The notes below the pieces were generated by a model. That model did not search any database. It was not told where the DNA came from and saw only the letters and a program-made list of their open reading frames with translations. Positions 26,156 through 35,740 of a stretch of 64,000 bases of DNA are shown here, in pieces; the first letter of the stretch is position 1, and each line of letters begins with the position of its first letter. Position numbers and translations under genes: made by a program. This stretch comes from Parapedobacter lycopersici (lineage in GTDB: Bacteria > Bacteroidota > Bacteroidia > Sphingobacteriales > Sphingobacteriaceae): the NCBI RefSeq assembly GCF_024643285.1, contig NZ_JAMSLW010000008.1, forward strand, positions 46,106-110,105. The letters run 5' to 3'.

Positions 26156-28330
26156 TTAATCCGGTAAAGCAAACGCCATAACCGATCCTGCAGGATTTTT
26201 CTCGTCTCCTCCCACAGAAATAGCAATGTATTGTTTGCCGTTAACCTGATAGGTACTTGCATTGGCGTTGGCAACGCCCGGCAGATCAAATTCCCACAGT
26301 TTTTCTCCTGTAGCTTTGTCAAAAGCCCTGAATTTCCGGTCCATCGTACTGCCGATAAATACCAGCCCCCCTGCGGTGACGGTCGGGCCGGCTGAGCCTG
26401 CCTCTCCGGTTTCTTCCGGACCGGTCTGCAACTCGGGGTTATTTCCGATGGGCACGCTCCAGGCATATTCTCCCGTGTGCAGGTTAATCGCGTGCAACAT
26501 ACCCCACGGCGGTTTAATACCCGGGCGACCTTTATGATCACGGAAATGGCCGTATGCCGTCAGGTTCAGGTACCGGTCAAACGTGTCAAGCACTACGGTG
26601 TCGCTTACTGCCTGCTGATTGCTCGTAATTTCCTCCATCATCCGTGACTCCCGGCTCGGCCGCTCGCTGTTTTCCTTCTCGAAAAGGTAAGCCAGTATGG
26701 CCTGCTCTTTCGCCCGGTCATTGACGACGCTGGCGAAACCAGGCATCTTACCGCCGCCGTGTTTAATGCGGTTCAGTACGTCTGTCTCACTCATCCGGCT
26801 CTTCAGTCCCACTAACGAGGGATTACCCAATTCATCTCCGTTACGGTCGCGGCCGTGGCAGCTTACGCAATAGGTGTTGTACAACGTTTCTCCCTGACGG
26901 TATACCGACTGGTTGGATACAGCACTTTCACGTTCCACCAGTTTCATCCGCATCAGTTCAGGCGAGTCGTTTGACTTCACGTAAAATAAACCGGATGTGG
27001 CATCGTAAGCACCGCCTCCCCAGCTTGAACCGCCGCGTGATCCCGGAAACTGCATTGTACCCTGTACAGAGGGCGGCGTAAACAGCCCTTCGTACCGCAG
27101 TGAGCGGAATACCTGGAGCAGAGAATCGTGTGATTCAGGGGAATAATTTGCCAGATCATCTTCGGTAAGCAAGTGACGGGCATAGGGCGCCGGTTTCAAT
27201 GGGAACGGCTGTGTGGGCCATGATTCTTCCCCTGGGATATCGGACTGGGGTACGGGCCGTTCTTCGACAGGGAAAAGCGGTTCGCCGGTTTCCCGGTCAA
27301 GCACGTACAGAAAACCTACTTTGGTGGTCTGCGCCACGGCATCTATTTTTTTGCCGTCGTGCTCCACCGTCACCAGGTTGGGGGGAGCCGGAAGGTCATA
27401 ATCCCAAAGGTCGTGGTGCACGGTCTGGAAATGCCAGATGTACTCTCCGGTCCGGGCGTTCACTGCTACTACGGAATTGCCGAACAGGTTTTCCCCTTTA
27501 CGGTCGGCGCCGTAGTAATCGTAGGTGGGCGAGCCGGTTGCAAAAAAGACCATGCCCCGGTTTTTGTCAAGGCTCAGGCCGCCCCAGTTGTTCGCACCGC
27601 CCACATATTTCCAGGCGTTTGCCGGCCAGGTTTCATAACCCACTTCGCCGGGTTGCGGTACCGTATGGAATGTCCATGCCAGTTCGCCGGTGCGCACGTT
27701 ATAAGCGCGGACGTGGCCCGGCTCGGCGCCGTATAACTCCGACACCTCGGTGCCGAGGATCAGCAGATCTTCGAACACAATGCCGGGCGAGGTAGGAATA
27801 ACGGAAATTTTATCCGGATCGCCACGCATGCCGATGTTCAGGTTTACCCTGCCGTTTTCCCCAAATGTCGAAACCGGCTCGCCGGTTAGCGCGTCGAGGG
27901 CAAATAAGCCATCGCCGCCGGTAAATAATATCCGTTTATCGGCACCGTCTTCCCAATACGTTACCCCGCGTTTTACCCCGCCGCCGCGCTCTCCGTTAAA
28001 CGGGTCGAAGCTCCAGCGCTGCTCGCCTGTTGCGGCGTCCACGGCATAGAGCCGTCCCCGCGCCGACGTGGTATACATGATGTTGTTGATGACGATCGGG
28101 TTGCTTTCGCTGTTGGCTCCCCGGCTCCCCTCGGGTGCATCATCGGGGTTAAATGTCCAGGCCACCTGCAGCTGGGAAACGTTCCCCGTGTTTACCTGGT
28201 CGAGCGGCGAGTAGGCGCTGCTTTCAGCGTCTCCCTTATACACTCCCCAGTTGCGGTATACCTCCGAGCTGTTGTTGCAGCCGGCAAAAAGCAGCATCAA
28301 TGACGCTGCCATCGGTAGTTTTAGCTTCAT
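26156..28330 (-). CDS. PQQ-dependent dehydrogenase lipoprotein with inserted cytochrome c domain
   Basis: The 724-residue quinoprotein has a lipobox (FAGC, Cys18) and an eight-bladed propeller with recurring AxDAATGEQRW-type blade motifs. The segment TVHHDLWDYD (His305, His306, Asp310) matches the PQQ pocket of glucose dehydrogenases, and KPPWGMLHAINLHTG marks the late blades. A cytochrome c domain with CVSCH at 488-492 and a possible Met ligand in KMPGF is inserted before the last blades. It would oxidise a sugar or alcohol outside the inner membrane and pass electrons to its own heme. Last gene of a sigma-FecR-SusC-SusD-DUF4380 run. An earlier GTG start is possible but unlikely. Substrate unknown. 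Confidence 0.9.
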   Translation of the reverse strand: MKLKLPMAASLMLLFAGCNNSSEVYRNWGVYKGDAESSAYSPLDQVNTGNVSQLQVAWTFNPDDAPEGSRGANSESNPIVINNIMYTTSARGRLYAVDAATGEQRWSFDPFNGERGGGVKRGVTYWEDGADKRILFTGGDGLFALDALTGEPVSTFGENGRVNLNIGMRGDPDKISVIPTSPGIVFEDLLILGTEVSELYGAEPGHVRAYNVRTGELAWTFHTVPQPGEVGYETWPANAWKYVGGANNWGGLSLDKNRGMVFFATGSPTYDYYGADRKGENLFGNSVVAVNARTGEYIWHFQTVHHDLWDYDLPAPPNLVTVEHDGKKIDAVAQTTKVGFLYVLDRETGEPLFPVEERPVPQSDIPGEESWPTQPFPLKPAPYARHLLTEDDLANYSPESHDSLLQVFRSLRYEGLFTPPSVQGTMQFPGSRGGSSWGGGAYDATSGLFYVKSNDSPELMRMKLVERESAVSNQSVYRQGETLYNTYCVSCHGRDRNGDELGNPSLVGLKSRMSETDVLNRIKHGGGKMPGFASVVNDRAKEQAILAYLFEKENSERPSRESRMMEEITSNQQAVSDTVVLDTFDRYLNLTAYGHFRDHKGRPGIKPPWGMLHAINLHTGEYAWSVPIGNNPELQTGPEETGEAGSAGPTVTAGGLVFIGSTMDRKFRAFDKATGEKLWEFDLPGVANANASTYQVNGKQYIAISVGGDEKNPAGSVMAFALPD

Positions 28331-28376
28331 CTTCACAAATAGATCTAATTTATCGATAATAAGTCGTCAATATTAA

Positions 28377-29309
28377 TTATTTAATTACACTTCTTACATA
28401 ATCAACGAGCAAATTGTTACCTGAAGTTACGTCCAGGCTGTCCGGCAATTCCCGGAGATACCAGGTGACTTCCCATGACAACGTATCCCCCGATGAAAGT
28501 GGGGTATAGTTTCCCTGATGCTCAATTTCCACGTAACTTTTTCCCGGCTTTACATCACTGGCAAATAGCTCGATCTCCCCCTCCTTGGGCGCATTTTTCT
28601 CCAGGGGAACGTCGGGGAATTTTTTGATCAGGATCGTCCGGCCGTTGATGTGCGCCATCCAGCCTTCCGAACCATCGGTATACAGCTGCCTGTCGCCTTT
28701 CAGGGGCAAACCCGCTGCATCATAGGTAAACCAGGCAATGCCGTCGGTTACGGTGGTCAGCGGCAGCAGACCTCCCCGCATGTCGCCTTCCCCCCTGGGG
28801 AAAAAGGTGATGCCCTCCGTGTGTACACGTGTGACCTCCCACGGGGCAGCATACTGCGGTATGGGTGCCTGGTTGGTGAGCGTATAGCGCAGGATATAAC
28901 GCGCAGGGTTTTCGGCGGCCGAAAATTCCTTGGTCACCACCAACCCGGTTTGCGGATCCTGCTGGCTCACCATTTTCAGCGTGTTGTCTGCGGTAATCAC
29001 CTCATACGGTTTATTGTCCAGCTCGGCCGAAGGCGGCCAATGCCAGACACTTTGCGGACTCGGCCAGAATGTGGATCCCCAGTTGAAGTCATTGACCTCC
29101 GGACCGGTCAGGAAATCTTCACCGTCCAACGTCAGCGAGGTGATCCTGCCACCAATGGCAGGATCAACCGCTAACTGTTGATTTTCGAGCTGGAAAAGGT
29201 AACGTCCATCTTGCTCCTTAATCGGCACCAACGCATGGTCTGTCGATGCCCGGTCATGGCAACCCCATCCTAAACAGGGAAGCAGAAAAATCAACCGAAT
29301 GAATTTCAT
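28377..29309 (-). CDS. DUF4380-like lipoprotein, possible sugar-epimerase fold
   Basis: The 310-residue protein has a lipoprotein signal (LGWGC, Cys17) and a body resembling DUF4380, a family with the beta-supersandwich fold of aldose epimerases: IGGRITSLTLDGEDFL, FNWGSTFWPSPQSVWHWPP, YILRYTLTN, AAPWEVTR and a C-terminal DTLSWEVTWYLRELP segment. The catalytic His/Glu pair of aldose epimerases could not be assigned. It lies 6 bases after susD and 46 before the PQQ dehydrogenase, so it is part of that operon and probably acts on the same substrate. Family assignment is from recognition of the pattern and is moderate. Confidence 0.65.
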   Translation of the reverse strand: MKFIRLIFLLPCLGWGCHDRASTDHALVPIKEQDGRYLFQLENQQLAVDPAIGGRITSLTLDGEDFLTGPEVNDFNWGSTFWPSPQSVWHWPPSAELDNKPYEVITADNTLKMVSQQDPQTGLVVTKEFSAAENPARYILRYTLTNQAPIPQYAAPWEVTRVHTEGITFFPRGEGDMRGGLLPLTTVTDGIAWFTYDAAGLPLKGDRQLYTDGSEGWMAHINGRTILIKKFPDVPLEKNAPKEGEIELFASDVKPGKSYVEIEHQGNYTPLSSGDTLSWEVTWYLRELPDSLDVTSGNNLLVDYVRSVIK

Positions 29310-29315
29310 GACCCG

Positions 29316-30887
29316 CTAGTTCCAGTCGTTGGCTACATCGGCAGCCAGTTCCGCATTCGAATTCCGCTCATCGATAGGAATCGGGAACAGGTAATGCTTG
29401 TCCAGGAACGGTTGCTGGCCCGGTCCGGCGGGATGCTCTGCATTCAGCACTTCTTTGGCAATGCCCCAGCGGACGAGGTCGAACCACCGCGATTGCTCAC
29501 CGGCGAACTCGATCTGCCGCTCCCGCCGTAATGCCGTGCGTGCGGCATCCTGGCCAAGTCCCAACGGGTAATTCTCGGCCATGACGCTGGCCCGGTTCCG
29601 TACATCATTGATGTAACCGATACCGGTAGCCACATCCGGGCTGTTTTTCTCAATATAACACTCAGCCAGCATGAGCAGTACGTCTGCATAGCGGACTACG
29701 TGCGTGTTGATGCCGCTCATCGGCGCTTCGGTATATTGCTGGAATTCATAAGGCTGGTACTTGCGGTAACTGTTGCCGAAGAATCCGTAATCGTAATCAA
29801 TCGGCCCGCCTGAACAGGCATCGCAATATTTCGTGTCACCTCCATTCTGCGCAGTGCCGTAATACGTAAGCTTAGCACGCGGGTCGATATAAGGTGCACC
29901 TGACTGCGGATTCGCATAGGTATGGGCCTCCACCAATGCATCGGATGCGACCACGTTCTGCCAGTCATTAAAGCCATATTCCTGGGCCCTTCCGGTATGG
30001 AACGTTTTACCATTCGTGCCTTCCTGGCCGCCGAACATGTAATACTGTGTATTTGATGTAGTATAGGTATGGTTTACATCAAATACGGTTTCCGGGCTGT
30101 TGATGTTATCTTCACTGAAAAGATGGTCATAGCTGGGGTCAAGCGAGTACGTGAACGGTGCGGCGGTAAGCTGTGCCAATTGCGCAATTGCCTCATCGTA
30201 CTTCTTTTGAAACAGGTATGTACGGCCCAGGAATGCGATCGCAGCGCCTTTCGTGGCCCGGCCTTTTTGCTCAGGGGCATGGGCAACCGGAAGATCGGGG
30301 ATAGCGGCAGTAAATTCGCTTTCTACCACTTGCCAGACGTCGGCTACCGATGACCTCGGAAACGAGTTTGACTGCGAATCCTCAAATGTCATCCGCAGTG
30401 GCACCCGCCCCCAGTTGGTGACCAGGTTAAAATACGCAAAACCCCGCAGCCAATGTGCCTCGGCTATGTATTGCCGCTTTGCGGCGGCCTCGGCTTCCGT
30501 GGCGGTTTCCCATCCCTCGATTACTTTCAGTGCCAGGTTAGCCCTGAAAACCATGCGGTATAATGACGACCATAACCCCACAATATCCTCATTGTTGTTG
30601 TTGAAACTGTAATCTGCCAACTGCAGTTCCGTACCAACCAGCGGTGAGGCACGTTCCGCATCATTGGCCAGCAGATCAAAAACAAAATACCACTCCCGTG
30701 CCATCATCCCCGTATGACTGAAAACAGCATACGTGGCCAACACAGCTTCGTTAAACTGGGTCTGTGTTTTGAAATACGACACGTCGGTATAATTATTCTC
30801 ATTTTTTACGTCCAGCAAATCTTCATTACATCCGCTGGCAATCAACATACCTGCTGTGGCTAATAAAATTCCTATTTTCTTTTTCAT
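29316..30887 (-). CDS. SusD/RagB family nutrient-binding lipoprotein
   Basis: SusD-like proteins sit on the outer face of the outer membrane as the lid over a SusC barrel and bind glycans or other nutrients. The 523-residue protein has a lipobox (IASGC, Cys20), TPR-like helices with AEAHWLRGFAYFNLVTNWG near 145, and the C-terminal signature VLLMLAECYIEKN, ALRRERQIEFAGEQSRWFDLVRWG and YLFPIPIDERNSN. It follows the matching susC by 29 bases and precedes the DUF4380 gene by 6. Confidence 0.95.
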   Translation of the reverse strand: MKKKIGILLATAGMLIASGCNEDLLDVKNENNYTDVSYFKTQTQFNEAVLATYAVFSHTGMMAREWYFVFDLLANDAERASPLVGTELQLADYSFNNNNEDIVGLWSSLYRMVFRANLALKVIEGWETATEAEAAAKRQYIAEAHWLRGFAYFNLVTNWGRVPLRMTFEDSQSNSFPRSSVADVWQVVESEFTAAIPDLPVAHAPEQKGRATKGAAIAFLGRTYLFQKKYDEAIAQLAQLTAAPFTYSLDPSYDHLFSEDNINSPETVFDVNHTYTTSNTQYYMFGGQEGTNGKTFHTGRAQEYGFNDWQNVVASDALVEAHTYANPQSGAPYIDPRAKLTYYGTAQNGGDTKYCDACSGGPIDYDYGFFGNSYRKYQPYEFQQYTEAPMSGINTHVVRYADVLLMLAECYIEKNSPDVATGIGYINDVRNRASVMAENYPLGLGQDAARTALRRERQIEFAGEQSRWFDLVRWGIAKEVLNAEHPAGPGQQPFLDKHYLFPIPIDERNSNAELAADVANDWN

Positions 30888-30916
30888 GTTACTTCTGATT
30901 AAGATGATACCCTGAC

Positions 30917-33900
30917 TTAAAACCCTAGCTGTACACCGAACATAAAGGTCCGCGGCTGCGGTATCTGGCCGGTGTCAATGCCTCTGCCGAAAATGAAGTC
31001 GCCGCTTCCGGTAACTTCCGGGTCATAACCTGAATAGTTGGTGAAGGTGAACAGGTTCTGCGCAGTTGCGTATATCCGCAGGCTGGAAACCACGTTACCC
31101 GTCCAGTACTTCATCCCGTCGGAAGAAAAAGTATAGCCGAGGGTAACGTTGCGGATCCGGGCAAACCCGGCATTTTCAACAAACCAGGATGACGGGCGCA
31201 GGTTCGCGGAAGTGCCCGGATTCTGGCCGATACGCGCAATATCCGTGATGTCACCATTCTGCTTCCAGCTGCTTAACACGTCCGTTTTGGCATTAAACGG
31301 AAGCGCTACCCCTTCCAGGTAATACTTGGTGCCATTGATCAGCTGCACATCAGCAACGCCCTGTAATGACGCCATAAAGTCAAACTGTTTGTAAGACAGG
31401 TTGATGTTTAACCCGTAATTCCACTTCGGAATCGGGCTGCCAAGGTAGGTTTTGTCTACTTCGGTCACTACACCGTCGCCGTTTATGTCTTTGAATATGC
31501 GGTCGCCCGGCAGCAATCCCGACTGGTACTCCGCATTGGGATCGCCGGTAACCTGTTGTGCCAATGCATTGTATTGGTCAACATCATTGCCGTCTATGGC
31601 AACGTGATCATAGATAAAGCCATAGTAGGAACCGATGGCGTAACCCACGTCAGTACGCGTCATTGCCGGTACAGAGTAGAAAGAGCCGTCCATAATGGGA
31701 ACCGCACCCTGTGTGCCCAGCGAGGTTACTTGGTTTTTGTTGTACGACCCGTTGACGTTAATGGCGTACTTCCAGTTGGTTGTATTTCCCTGATAGCCCA
31801 GTGACACCTCAAAGCCGCGGTTATAGGCAGATGCGGCGTTGATCAGCTGACTGCTGCTGGCGCCTGAAACACCACCATAACCTGTCGACAATGCCAAAGG
31901 CACTTCAACCAGCAGGTCTTTATTGTTACGGTCATAATAACCAAGGCTTACCGATACGCTATTGTTAAATAAGCTCGCGTCGATGCCTGCGTCAATGGTG
32001 GTTGTTTCCTCCCATTTTAACGAAGGCGTTGCCGGTATGGCAATGGTTGCTCCATTTTGCAGGGTTTCATTGGGCCCTAACGGATATACTACACTGTTTG
32101 CCCGGCCGGTCCATACGTTAGACTGGAACGAGAATCCCGGGATATTGGAGTTACCCGTTTTTCCCCAGCTTCCACGCAGTTTCAGGTCGGAGATCCATTC
32201 GATATCCTGCATAAATGCCTCGTCGGATAGCCGCCATCCCAGTCCGACAGAAGGGAAATAACCTACCCGGTTTGCCTTGCTGAATAATGAGGTGGCATCC
32301 CGGCGACCGGTCAACGTGATAATGTAACGGTCTTTAAAGGCGTAGTTTACCCGGCCGAAGTATGAAATAAACCGGGCACCGGAGTTGGCGGATCCCGAAC
32401 CGAAAGAGACGGTCTTTGCCGCCCCGATCTGATGGATCTCATCATTCGGGAAATTGCTTCCCACCAGGTTTACCGACCGGGAGACGCCGCCGTCACGGTA
32501 TGAATTTCCCGCCGTTACGGTTAAACTGTGATCTTTGAAGCGTTTATCATAGGTAAAGTAGTTTTCCCAGATGTAGCTCAGGTCGTAGCCGTAGTTTTCA
32601 GAAATCTGGTTTTGGGTCACCAGCTGGTTCGCTGCATATGTGGGGTTGTAGTTGTAATATTGGCTGAAGTTGTAGACACCGCCGATTTGCGACCGGAATT
32701 TCAGGCCGTCAATGATATCGATTTCGCCGAATAATTGCAGGTAGTTGTTCAATCCGCGGTCCTTGACGTCGCGCAGGTAAGGCTGTATCAGCGGGTTCTG
32801 GCTGTCGTTGCCGTCCAGTAAGCTGGTGGCAATCCCGAATCCGCCCAGCTCATTGCTGGGATCATATACCGGAATATACGGGGGCATCCGCAGGCCGTTT
32901 ACCACATTGGCGCTGACGCCGTTAATGGTTTGATGGCGGATACTCAGCGATTGGCCCAGCCGGATCCGCTGTCCTACGTGTTCCTGTAGGTTGATACGGA
33001 TGTTGGCCCGTTGGAAATTGCGGTCCACAATCTGGCCGTCCTGCTTGGTATAACCTGCCGAAACATTATAGGTAATCCGCTCCGTTCCACCGCCTACATT
33101 CAGGTAATGTTCATGGATGGTGCCTGTTTTGAACATTTCATCCTGCCAGTCCGTCCGGGTAATCAGCGCATCGTCAGAGCCCACACGGGATGGAAGTACC
33201 TGTCCCTGATTAGCATACCATTCTTTGACAATGCCGGTATAGTCGGCGGCGTTCAGCATATCGAACTGTTTCCAGGGATTTGATATACCAACATATCCGT
33301 TATAGGATATTTGCGGGGCGCCGGTTTTTGGCCGGCGGGTTGTAACGATGACAACCCCGTTTGCACCCTGCGCACCATAGATGGCCACGGACGATGCATC
33401 TTTCAGCACGGTAATGTCCTGTATATCGTAAGGGCTTAACGAATTGAAGGTCCCCTGGTCACTTTGGATCCCATCGATTACGTAAAGAGGCGCCGCGTTG
33501 GTAAACGATCCGGTACCGCGGACGACGATCTGCGTACCCGATCCCGGGGCTCCGCTGTTGTTGATTACCTGTACGCCGGCAATCTTGCCCTGGATGAGCT
33601 GCGAGGTGTTGCTCACGGCCACATCGCCGAAATCTTCGGATGAGGCGACACCCACGGCGCCGATAACATCGCGCCGGCTTTGTACACCATAGCCCACTAC
33701 CACGACTTCATCCAGGTCGCTTACCTGCGCCCGCATGGTGACGTTGACTGGTCCCGCACCTGATATCGCTACTTCCTGCCGTGCGTAGCCTACAATGGTA
33801 AATACGAGTGTCTGTGCATTTTCACCCAAGCTAAGCTCGTAATTCCCCTGGTTATTGGTTACGGTTCCTCCGGTCGTTTCCTTGACCGATACCGTGACAC

Positions 33901-34345
33901 CCTGTAGCGGCTCACCCTGTTCGTTGGTCACCGTCCCGCGGATTTCCCGCTGAAGACGGACGGCAGTGGCCGTACTTCGTTCCGCCCGTGATTTCCGGTG
34001 CAGCAGCACGGTATTGTCCACAATCTGGTAGGTTAACGGCTGATTGGAAAAACAGGCATCCAGCACCCGTGCCAGCGGCGCGTTGCTGAATTGAAGGTCC
34101 ACAGGTCTCGTGCCCGACAAATGGGACGAATTATAGAGGAAGTCATACCCTGTCTGTTCCCTGATTTCGTTCAGGACATCCGAAATGGAAGCCTTTTTGA
34201 CATTGATTGTCACGCTCTGCGCATAGCCTATTGCACTCGCGTGCAGGAATGAAGCAGTAATCAACACGATGACAAGTTTCATGGCTAATAGTAGTCTGAA
34301 TAATTGCCGCTTATAGCAGCAAAATACAATAGAAGTTTTATACAT
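30917..34345 (-). CDS. SusC/RagA TonB-dependent receptor with STN signalling domain
   Basis: The 1142-residue receptor has a signal peptide (to about residue 43), an N-terminal secretin/TonB short N-terminal (STN) domain at about 45-105 (SISDVLNEIREQTGYDFLY), a carboxypeptidase-regulatory-like domain (GTVTNEQGEPLQGVTVSVK, about 135-215), the DEVVVVGYG TonB-box region, a plug with PLYVIDGIQ and GANGVVIVTTRR, and a barrel ending VQLGF. The STN domain relays substrate occupancy to FecR, so this receptor can control the sigma gene upstream. A shorter start is possible at 34282. Confidence 0.95.
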   Translation of the reverse strand: MYKTSIVFCCYKRQLFRLLLAMKLVIVLITASFLHASAIGYAQSVTINVKKASISDVLNEIREQTGYDFLYNSSHLSGTRPVDLQFSNAPLARVLDACFSNQPLTYQIVDNTVLLHRKSRAERSTATAVRLQREIRGTVTNEQGEPLQGVTVSVKETTGGTVTNNQGNYELSLGENAQTLVFTIVGYARQEVAISGAGPVNVTMRAQVSDLDEVVVVGYGVQSRRDVIGAVGVASSEDFGDVAVSNTSQLIQGKIAGVQVINNSGAPGSGTQIVVRGTGSFTNAAPLYVIDGIQSDQGTFNSLSPYDIQDITVLKDASSVAIYGAQGANGVVIVTTRRPKTGAPQISYNGYVGISNPWKQFDMLNAADYTGIVKEWYANQGQVLPSRVGSDDALITRTDWQDEMFKTGTIHEHYLNVGGGTERITYNVSAGYTKQDGQIVDRNFQRANIRINLQEHVGQRIRLGQSLSIRHQTINGVSANVVNGLRMPPYIPVYDPSNELGGFGIATSLLDGNDSQNPLIQPYLRDVKDRGLNNYLQLFGEIDIIDGLKFRSQIGGVYNFSQYYNYNPTYAANQLVTQNQISENYGYDLSYIWENYFTYDKRFKDHSLTVTAGNSYRDGGVSRSVNLVGSNFPNDEIHQIGAAKTVSFGSGSANSGARFISYFGRVNYAFKDRYIITLTGRRDATSLFSKANRVGYFPSVGLGWRLSDEAFMQDIEWISDLKLRGSWGKTGNSNIPGFSFQSNVWTGRANSVVYPLGPNETLQNGATIAIPATPSLKWEETTTIDAGIDASLFNNSVSVSLGYYDRNNKDLLVEVPLALSTGYGGVSGASSSQLINAASAYNRGFEVSLGYQGNTTNWKYAINVNGSYNKNQVTSLGTQGAVPIMDGSFYSVPAMTRTDVGYAIGSYYGFIYDHVAIDGNDVDQYNALAQQVTGDPNAEYQSGLLPGDRIFKDINGDGVVTEVDKTYLGSPIPKWNYGLNINLSYKQFDFMASLQGVADVQLINGTKYYLEGVALPFNAKTDVLSSWKQNGDITDIARIGQNPGTSANLRPSSWFVENAGFARIRNVTLGYTFSSDGMKYWTGNVVSSLRIYATAQNLFTFTNYSGYDPEVTGSGDFIFGRGIDTGQIPQPRTFMFGVQLGF

Positions 34346-34415
34346 TTGACTAAATGTTTGGTTAGTAAATCGGTTTTCTGCTCAGGAAATGGATATTACA
34401 GGCCAGCCATTGCTG

Positions 34416-34447
34416 CCGGAAGCGCCGCGAACGCTTCTGGCTTTTTT
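34416..34447 (+). terminator. Plus-facing terminator-like hairpin in the fecR-susC gap
   Basis: CCGGAAGCG and CGCTTCTGG (one G-U pair) enclose a 7-base loop, followed by a T6 run on the plus strand, opposite to the genes around it. A second pairing, GGCCA (34401-34405) with TGGCC (34449-34453), closes it from outside. It could end an antisense transcript, or act as a hairpin that lowers susC expression relative to fecR. Confidence 0.55.
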
Positions 34448-34467
34448 GTGGCCAAAGCATGGTATTA

Positions 34468-35673
34468 CTATTTCATGATGACCACCTCCTTTCCTTCTAT
34501 TCTGAATTGTATGGGTGCAATCCGTTCCAGGTGATCAAAGAGCTGGGCGATGCTTTTGGACCGTTGGAACGTGCCGGTAAACCGGTCGTTGAACTGTCCT
34601 TCATACGCTACTCGCTCGATATCATACCACCTTGATACTTTGTTGATAATGCTCTCAATGCGCTCGTCATTAAATCGGAAATAACCGTTTTTCCAGGCCA
34701 TGGCCGACTGGATATCTGCCTTGGACTGCCAGATACGTCCTGTCGCGCCGTCGGAAACAGCCTGTTCGCCGGGTTTCAATGCGACACGGCTGCCATCCAT
34801 GGAAACATCCACTGCACCTTCCAGCAGGGTGGTTACCACCTGCGGGTCATCGGCATAGGCCGACACGTTGAAGTGGGTGCCCAGCACCGCGATGGTACTT
34901 CCGTTCGCCTCAACCTTAAAGGGTTTGGCCGCGTTGTGCGCGACTTCAAAATACGCTTCTCCGGTAAGGATTACCCGTCGTTCATCTCCGGTGAATGCCA
35001 CGGGGAAACGGATGGCCGATGAAGTGTTTAGCCAAACGCGCGTCCCGTCGGGCAGAACCAGCTGGTGGGAATGCCCCTTGGGCGTACTGAATGTGTTAAA
35101 CGGTACCTGCGCGTTGGTTGCCTGCATCGACCGCGTATCGTACCAGACACTGCCGTCGGCCGTTATGCGGATCGCAATTCCCACCTGGCTGGCCAGCATG
35201 CCGACCATGCTGTCGTGCAGAACCAGTGTTTCCCCATCTGCAAGCGTAAGCATGGCCTGCGTGCCATCGGGTAACAGGATGTCGTCGGATGCTGCTGCTG
35301 TGGCCGGATGTTTCGACGGGTATGCGGTGGATCTGTAGGTATAATACAACAAAAGCGCAGCGGAAATAGCAACCGTCCAGAGCGCCGCTATGCGGATCCA
35401 CTGCCGGTAGGCCGGTCTTCGGGGCAGGGTAGGGGGCATCACCGCTGCTGCGCTGTGTTGCTGGATATGGGCAGCCAGCTTGTCATAAATGCGTTCCTGC
35501 CGGTCGGATCCAAACAGCGCCGTCGACTGTTCCGTTTTCAGCAGTTCGTCAACGAGTGCAGATACCTGTTCAGGATCGCTGTCTTCCAGCTGCTGCAGCA
35601 GGACCTCGCAATCGCTTTTATCGATCGTATTATTAAAATAACGGGCCAGTAATTGCCGTAGCTGATTGTTCAT
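34468..35673 (-). CDS. FecR-family anti-sigma regulator
   Basis: The 401-residue protein has an N-terminal cytoplasmic domain binding the sigma factor, one membrane helix near 92-110, and a periplasmic part with a FecR domain (about 165-265: VPFNTFSTPKGHSHQLVLPDGTRVWLN, ILTGEAYFEVAHNAAKPFKVEANGS) and a C-terminal DUF4974 region (RFNDERIESIINKVSRWYDIERV). It senses the STN domain of the receptor encoded next and controls the sigma factor encoded just before it. Its leader shares the 9-mer ACTAACCAA with the susC leader. Confidence 0.95.
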   Translation of the reverse strand: MNNQLRQLLARYFNNTIDKSDCEVLLQQLEDSDPEQVSALVDELLKTEQSTALFGSDRQERIYDKLAAHIQQHSAAAVMPPTLPRRPAYRQWIRIAALWTVAISAALLLYYTYRSTAYPSKHPATAAASDDILLPDGTQAMLTLADGETLVLHDSMVGMLASQVGIAIRITADGSVWYDTRSMQATNAQVPFNTFSTPKGHSHQLVLPDGTRVWLNTSSAIRFPVAFTGDERRVILTGEAYFEVAHNAAKPFKVEANGSTIAVLGTHFNVSAYADDPQVVTTLLEGAVDVSMDGSRVALKPGEQAVSDGATGRIWQSKADIQSAMAWKNGYFRFNDERIESIINKVSRWYDIERVAYEGQFNDRFTGTFQRSKSIAQLFDHLERIAPIQFRIEGKEVVIMK

Positions 35674-35740
35674 GTTGTTGGTTAGTTAAGCGGGTCTTTC
35701 CTCCCGCTTACAATAAGAACACCAGGGAGCACCGATAGGA

